Of a DNA stretch of 64,000 bases, positions 60,237-64,000 are shown in pieces. The translations under genes and the position numbers were made by a program. A model generated the notes under the pieces. The model saw only the letters and a program-made list of their open reading frames with translations. It had not been told where the DNA came from and searched no databases. The DNA comes from Brevundimonas halotolerans (GTDB taxonomy: Bacteria > Pseudomonadota > Alphaproteobacteria > Caulobacterales > Caulobacteraceae): positions 165,001-229,000 of the forward strand of contig NZ_QTTA01000016.1 of the NCBI RefSeq assembly GCF_003730275.1, in the 5' to 3' direction. How positions within the stretch are numbered: position 1 is the first letter of the stretch; every line of letters starts with the position of its first letter.

Positions 60237-61081
60237 GGCGTCAGCTCCAGCGGCTGGCCGTGCGCGCGCCGCCGCAAATAGACATCGGCAAAGGCCTCGG
60301 CCTGGGTCACGTCCAGCGCCCCTTCCTTGACCAGTTCCAGACTGGCTGACAGGGTCGAGGCGACATAGCTGGCCGGGCTGGGGCCCTCGCGCTCGCCCGT
60401 CTCACTGACCGCCTCGGCCCGCGGCGCGATCTCGTCCAGCGCTGTCCACGCGTCCATCCCGGGCAGGCGATCGCGCAGCCAGTCGCGCGCCGCCTCCAGC
60501 GGAAAGGCCTCGACCCGCAGGCCGGGATTATAGGCCCGCCGCTCGGCCCGCCGCCGCTGGTTCACATAGGCCGTCATCAGCTCATACAGGCTGGCATCAA
60601 TCTGGTCAGACGGCACGATCACCGTCGCCTCGGGGTCGCCCCGGGTGAACACGTCGCGCTTCAGAATCGGCTGGCGCATCAGGGCCTCGCCCGCCGTGCG
60701 CATCGCCTCCAGCTTGCGCAGCCGAAACGCCAGTGCCGCCGCCATCTCCTCGGCCGGAATCTCGGCATCGGGCGCCGCTTCCGTGCGGGGCAACAGCAGG
60801 CGCGACTTCAGATAGGCCAGCCACGACGCCATCACGAGATAGTCCGCCGCCAGCGCAAAATTCCGCCGCCGCGCCTCATGCACAAAGGCCAGATACTGTT
60901 CCGCCAGCCGCGTGATCGACAGGGTCAGCAGATCGACCTTCTGGTTCCGCGCCAGCGCCAGAAGCACATGCAGCGGCCCCTCATAGCCGTCCAGATCGAC
61001 GACGAATGCCTCCTCCGGCTCGACCGCCTCGACCGCCTCGACCGCGGCAAAGTTCAGATTGGGCTGAAAGGCGCGGCTCAC
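60233..61081 (-). CDS. scpA: Segregation and condensation protein A (kleisin)
   Basis: 282 aa. ScpA features: DLDGYEGPLHVLLALARNQK, DLLTLSITRLAEQYLAFV, ADYLVMASWLAYLKSRLLLP and a C-terminal winged helix with FADVYLRRRA. It links the SMC heads in the condensin complex. Overlaps nagZ stop and scpB start by 4 nt each. The N-terminal 20 residues (VEAVEAVEPEE) are a low-complexity acidic repeat. Confidence 0.95.
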   Translation of the reverse strand: MSRAFQPNLNFAAVEAVEAVEPEEAFVVDLDGYEGPLHVLLALARNQKVDLLTLSITRLAEQYLAFVHEARRRNFALAADYLVMASWLAYLKSRLLLPRTEAAPDAEIPAEEMAAALAFRLRKLEAMRTAGEALMRQPILKRDVFTRGDPEATVIVPSDQIDASLYELMTAYVNQRRRAERRAYNPGLRVEAFPLEAARDWLRDRLPGMDAWTALDEIAPRAEAVSETGEREGPSPASYVASTLSASLELVKEGALDVTQAEAFADVYLRRRAHGQPLELTP

Positions 61082-62124
61082 CCCTGCGCCTCCCCGACAT
61101 CCGGTCCGGCCTTCGCCTCCAGATACGGCGTCATCAGCCGGTCAAACCGCGCGCGGGCTTCCACCACATCAAGCGGCTCGGCCAGACGCACCCGCCGCGC
61201 CATCGCCGCCTCGGCGCGCTTGCGCCGCTTGCCCTTCAGCGCCTTCGATCCGGCCAGCACGGCCTGCATCTCGGCCATGTCGCCATTGCAGTGCAGGACC
61301 ACGTCGCAGCCCGCCTTCAGCGCCCGCTTGGCTCGCTGTTCCAGATCGCCCTTCAGCGCCTTCATCGACAGGTCGTCCGAGACGATCAGTCCCTGATAGC
61401 CCAGCTCGTCGCGAACCATGTCCAGCACAATGCGCGAGGTCGTGGCGGGCTCTTCGGGGTCCAGCGCCGTGTAAACGACGTGAGCCGTCATCGCGATCGG
61501 CATATCCGAAAGCGCCTTGAACGGCATGAAGTCCCAGGCCTCCAGATGGGCCCGGTCGGCATTGACCACCGGCAGGTCGTGGTGGCTGTCGGCCAGCGCC
61601 CGCCCGTGCCCGGGAATATGCTTGATCACCGGCAGAACCCCGCCCGCCATCAGCCCCTCGGCCGCCGCCCGGCCCAGCACGGCGACCTGTTCCGGATCGG
61701 CCGCATAGGCCCGGTCGCCGATGATGTCGTGCGCCCCCGGTATCGGCACATCCAGCACCGGCAGGCAGTCGACGTCGATCCCCACGGCGTGCAGGTCGTG
61801 CGCCATCAGTCGCGCTCCCAGCCTCGCCGTCTCGCGCGCGCCCGCCAGATCGTTGCTGGACTTCAGATAGGCCGCGCCCGGCGGATAGCGGGTCCAGTGC
61901 GGCGGGATCATCCGCTGCACCCGCCCGCCTTCCTGATCGATCAGCACCGGCGCCTCGTGCTCGACACAGGCCCTGAGCGACGCCACCAGCTCAGCCAGTT
62001 GCGCCGGGTCCTCGACGTTTCGCCGGAACAGGATGAAGCCGAACGGCTGCGCTTCGGCAAAGAAGTCTGCCTCCGCCTGCGTCAACCGGGGGCCGGAACA
62101 GCCCAGGATGATGGCCCGCGTCAC
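61078..62124 (-). CDS. nagZ: Beta-N-acetylhexosaminidase
   Basis: 348 aa, glycoside hydrolase family 3. It removes GlcNAc from anhydro-muropeptides in cell-wall recycling. The signature KHIPGHG at residues 168-174, followed by ADSHHDLP, holds the catalytic His-Asp pair; the nucleophile Asp is in LIVSDDLSMKAL. No signal peptide, in keeping with its cytoplasmic role. It sits 6 nt after the SPOR gene and overlaps scpA. Confidence 0.95.
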   Translation of the reverse strand: MTRAIILGCSGPRLTQAEADFFAEAQPFGFILFRRNVEDPAQLAELVASLRACVEHEAPVLIDQEGGRVQRMIPPHWTRYPPGAAYLKSSNDLAGARETARLGARLMAHDLHAVGIDVDCLPVLDVPIPGAHDIIGDRAYAADPEQVAVLGRAAAEGLMAGGVLPVIKHIPGHGRALADSHHDLPVVNADRAHLEAWDFMPFKALSDMPIAMTAHVVYTALDPEEPATTSRIVLDMVRDELGYQGLIVSDDLSMKALKGDLEQRAKRALKAGCDVVLHCNGDMAEMQAVLAGSKALKGKRRKRAEAAMARRVRLAEPLDVVEARARFDRLMTPYLEAKAGPDVGEAQG

Positions 62125-62130
62125 GTCAGG

Positions 62131-62841
62131 TCAGCGCACGATACAGTCGCCGCCCGAGGCCTTGATGGCGTCGCACAGCCCCTGGGCCTGCTCGCGGCTC
62201 AGGCCCGAGACCATGGTCCGGTACAGGGTCGATCCGCTGGACGAGGTCACCTCCTGCACCCGCTTGACCGCACCCTGGGTGTACTGGCTGTAGCGTCCGA
62301 CCACCCGGCTGTATTCGCTGTCGGCCAGACCTGGCGTCGAAAAGGCCCCGATCTGCACTGCCGAATTGCCGCCTGCCGCGACCGTCGGGCGTTCGGCAGG
62401 CCTTGTCGGAGCGGGTGCGGGAGTTGTCGCTTCCGCTGGCCGCGCATTGGGCTGGATCGCCTCGGGCGGCGGCACATAGGTCGGCGCGGTGACGATCGGC
62501 GCGGCCTCGTCATAGACGTCGATTCCCGCCGCCGGATCGATCGGCTGGGCATCCTCGGCCGCCTCGACCTTCAGCTCACCCACAGGCGTGCCGATGGCCG
62601 GCGGCGCATCCTCGGACCCACGGGCCCCGGCCCGGTAATAGATGACCACCACGACGATCAGCAGCAGCAGAACGGCGGCACTGATGATCAGGGTGACCGG
62701 CGGGCCGCCGACGCCACTGCGGCGGGCGTCATACCCACCCCCGCCCCGGCGGAACGGCAATTCCTCGTCGGTCGGCGGCGTATAGGCACCCCGGTCACGA
62801 CCGGCGCCCGGATCCTGGCGATAGGGGTCTTCGTGCGACAT
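62131..62841 (-). CDS. SPOR-domain membrane protein
   Basis: 236 aa from ATG 62841. A Gly/Arg-rich cytoplasmic head, one transmembrane helix (VTLIISAAVLLLLIVVVVIY), a long Pro/Ala/Thr-rich periplasmic spacer and a C-terminal SPOR domain (AVQIGAFSTPGLADSEYSRV, GSTLYRTMVSGLSREQAQGL). SPOR domains bind denuded peptidoglycan at the division septum. The adjacent nagZ and scpAB genes tie it to division and wall recycling. Confidence 0.93.
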   Translation of the reverse strand: MSHEDPYRQDPGAGRDRGAYTPPTDEELPFRRGGGGYDARRSGVGGPPVTLIISAAVLLLLIVVVVIYYRAGARGSEDAPPAIGTPVGELKVEAAEDAQPIDPAAGIDVYDEAAPIVTAPTYVPPPEAIQPNARPAEATTPAPAPTRPAERPTVAAGGNSAVQIGAFSTPGLADSEYSRVVGRYSQYTQGAVKRVQEVTSSSGSTLYRTMVSGLSREQAQGLCDAIKASGGDCIVR

Positions 62842-62919
62842 GGAGGGCCTCAATGCATGTGCGTCCGCGAATCGCGCGGCTGAGCGCCTATCCTAGCGCT
62901 CCCGGTGTCTGCATTCGAA

Positions 62920-64000
62920 TCACAGATCCAGCGCCAGATCGAGTGTAAACAGCTTTCTGTGTTCCTCGATCGCATAACGGTCGGTCATCCCGGCGATATA
63001 GTCACAAACGGCCCGGGCCCGGCGGGCCGGATCGCCGCTTGAGGCCCGCTCCGCCCATTCGGGGGGCAGGATGTCCGGTTCGGCCAGGAACAGCTGGAAC
63101 ATTTCCGACAGGATGCGCCGCGCCTGGCTGCGAGTGCGGTTGACCCGATAGTGGCGATACATGCGCGTGAACAGGAACCGCCGCAGCGCCCCCAGGTCGG
63201 CCAGCATGTCGGGCGAAAAGGCGACCAGCATCCGCTTCGCCGTCCGCACATCCTCGACCGTTTCGATCCCGTCCGCCTTCAGGCGGCGCCCGGTCTCGGC
63301 CAACACGTCCTCGATCATGGCGCCGATCATGCGCCGCACGGCTTCCAGCCGGATCATCCGGGCATCCAGATCAGGCCAGTCGTCGCGCGTCCCCTTCAGG
63401 ATCGGCCCGATCAGCGGCACCTCCATCAGGTCCTCCAGGGTGAACAGGCCCGCCTGCACCCCGTCGTCCACATCGTGATTGTTGTAGGCAATGTCGTCGG
63501 CAATGGCCGCGACCTGCGCCTCCAGCGAGGCGAAACTGTCCAGCCTCAGGTCCCAGTCCTTCGAGAACTCCGCCACCGGCTTCCACGAGGGGCGATCCAG
63601 CATGCCGTCGACCGGGCCATTGTGCTTGATGACGGCTTCCAGCGTCTCCCAGCTCAGATTCAGGCCGAGAAAGTCCGGATAGCGTTCCTCCAGCCGGGTG
63701 ATCACGCGAAACGTCTGGACGTTGTGATCAAACCCGCCCCACGGCGCCATACAGGCCTGCAGTTCGTCCTCGCCCGCATGGCCGAACGGCGGATGGCCCA
63801 GGTCATGGGCCAGCGCCACGGCCTCGGCCAGATCGGTATCCAGCCGCAGCGCATGCGCCAGCGACCGGGCGATCTGGGCCACTTCCAGACTGTGGGTCAG
63901 GCGGGTGCGATAGTGGTCGCCCTCATGCGCCACAAACACCTGGGTCTTTTCCTTCAGCCGGCGAAAGGCCGTCGAATGGATGATGCGGTCGCGGTCGCGG
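62920..64000 (-). CDS. dgt: Deoxyguanosinetriphosphate triphosphohydrolase-like protein, 5' end outside the window
   Basis: At least 360 codons; the frame runs off the right edge, reading back through [20 protein letters not shown], so the first residues are missing. HD-domain signature: [37 protein letters not shown] and [14 protein letters not shown]. These enzymes hydrolyse dNTPs to deoxynucleosides and triphosphate. It lies 79 nt upstream of the SPOR gene on the same strand. Confidence 0.95.
   Translation of the reverse strand, partial: RDRDRIIHSTAFRRLKEKTQVFVAHEGDHYRTRLTHSLEVAQIARSLAHALRLDTDLAEAVALAHDLGHPPFGHAGEDELQACMAPWGGFDHNVQTFRVITRLEERYPDFLGLNLSWETLEAVIKHNGPVDGMLDRPSWKPVAEFSKDWDLRLDSFASLEAQVAAIADDIAYNNHDVDDGVQAGLFTLEDLMEVPLIGPILKGTRDDWPDLDARMIRLEAVRRMIGAMIEDVLAETGRRLKADGIETVEDVRTAKRMLVAFSPDMLADLGALRRFLFTRMYRHYRVNRTRSQARRILSEMFQLFLAEPDILPPEWAERASSGDPARRARAVCDYIAGMTDRYAIEEHRKLFTLDLALDL

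Overview
GC-rich 64 kb chromosomal window from an alphaproteobacterium of the order Caulobacterales, most likely Brevundimonas or a close relative. The pointers are a holdfast-anchoring operon (hfaA-hfaB-hfaD) at the left edge, short Caulobacter-type flagellins beside a FlaG protein and a FlaEY-like regulator, an alphaproteobacterial F-ATPase zeta inhibitor, and alphaproteobacterial gene neighbourhoods (SPOR-nagZ-scpA-scpB). Genus assignment is inference; no rRNA gene is present. I found no tRNA, rRNA, CRISPR array, integrase or transposase.

Layout. 0-5.4 kb: end of hfaA, hfaB, hfaD and a large secreted M16 protease. 5.4-9.1 kb: a proline/cysteine-rich secreted protein broken by a frameshift in a poly-G tract, a PAS-type protein, a gamma-carbonic-anhydrase-like protein, a 330-base gap ending in a strong intrinsic terminator, phoH and a small membrane protein. 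9.1-15.7 kb: ppdK, a DUF559 nuclease-like gene, glyS and glyQ; five REP-like palindromic elements cluster here, two of them in frame inside glyS. 15.8-25.7 kb: a polysaccharide deacetylase, ispE, a TPR protein, ETF-ubiquinone oxidoreductase, a uracil-DNA glycosylase, a lytic transglycosylase and a glutathione transferase. 25.8-34.7 kb: a dispersed purine cluster (purB, purC, purS, purQ, purL) with unrelated small genes between, among them a fasciclin lipoprotein, the ATPase inhibitor and a Rap1a/Tai-like secreted protein. 34.7-35.5 kb: a gene-free repeat island with four REP-like elements and an expanded 9-bp tandem repeat.

35.5-39.8 kb: PhoD-type phosphatase, a DMT transporter, ssb and two envelope proteins. 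39.8-45.2 kb: flagellin locus (FlaEY-like protein, flagellin, FlaG, flagellin); the second flagellin has a well-matched sigma-54 promoter with three GC-rich palindromes upstream that look like enhancer sites. 45.2-48.0 kb: a compact phage-type cassette (DUF2793 protein, 54-aa protein, holin-like protein, M15 endolysin-like peptidase, and a nested Rz/Rz1-like spanin pair), with four consecutive 4-nt start/stop overlaps and no capsid, terminase or integrase in the window. 48.2-49.6 kb: ECF sigma factor and its RskA-type anti-sigma factor. 49.6-56.0 kb: DUF4112 protein, exo/endonuclease-family membrane protein, a DUF1285-NUDIX-cca operon, acetyltransferase, enoyl-CoA hydratase and an MBL-fold hydrolase. 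56.1-64 kb: a secreted protein with internal cysteine repeats, xthA, two conserved unknowns, and scpB-scpA-nagZ-SPOR followed by the 3' part of dgt, which runs off the right edge.

Most of the window is housekeeping. The parts that deserve attention are the REP-like repeats around and inside glyS next to the DUF559 gene, the orphan lysis cassette beside the flagellins, the poly-G frameshift, the terminator-ended leader of phoH and the expanded tandem repeat.
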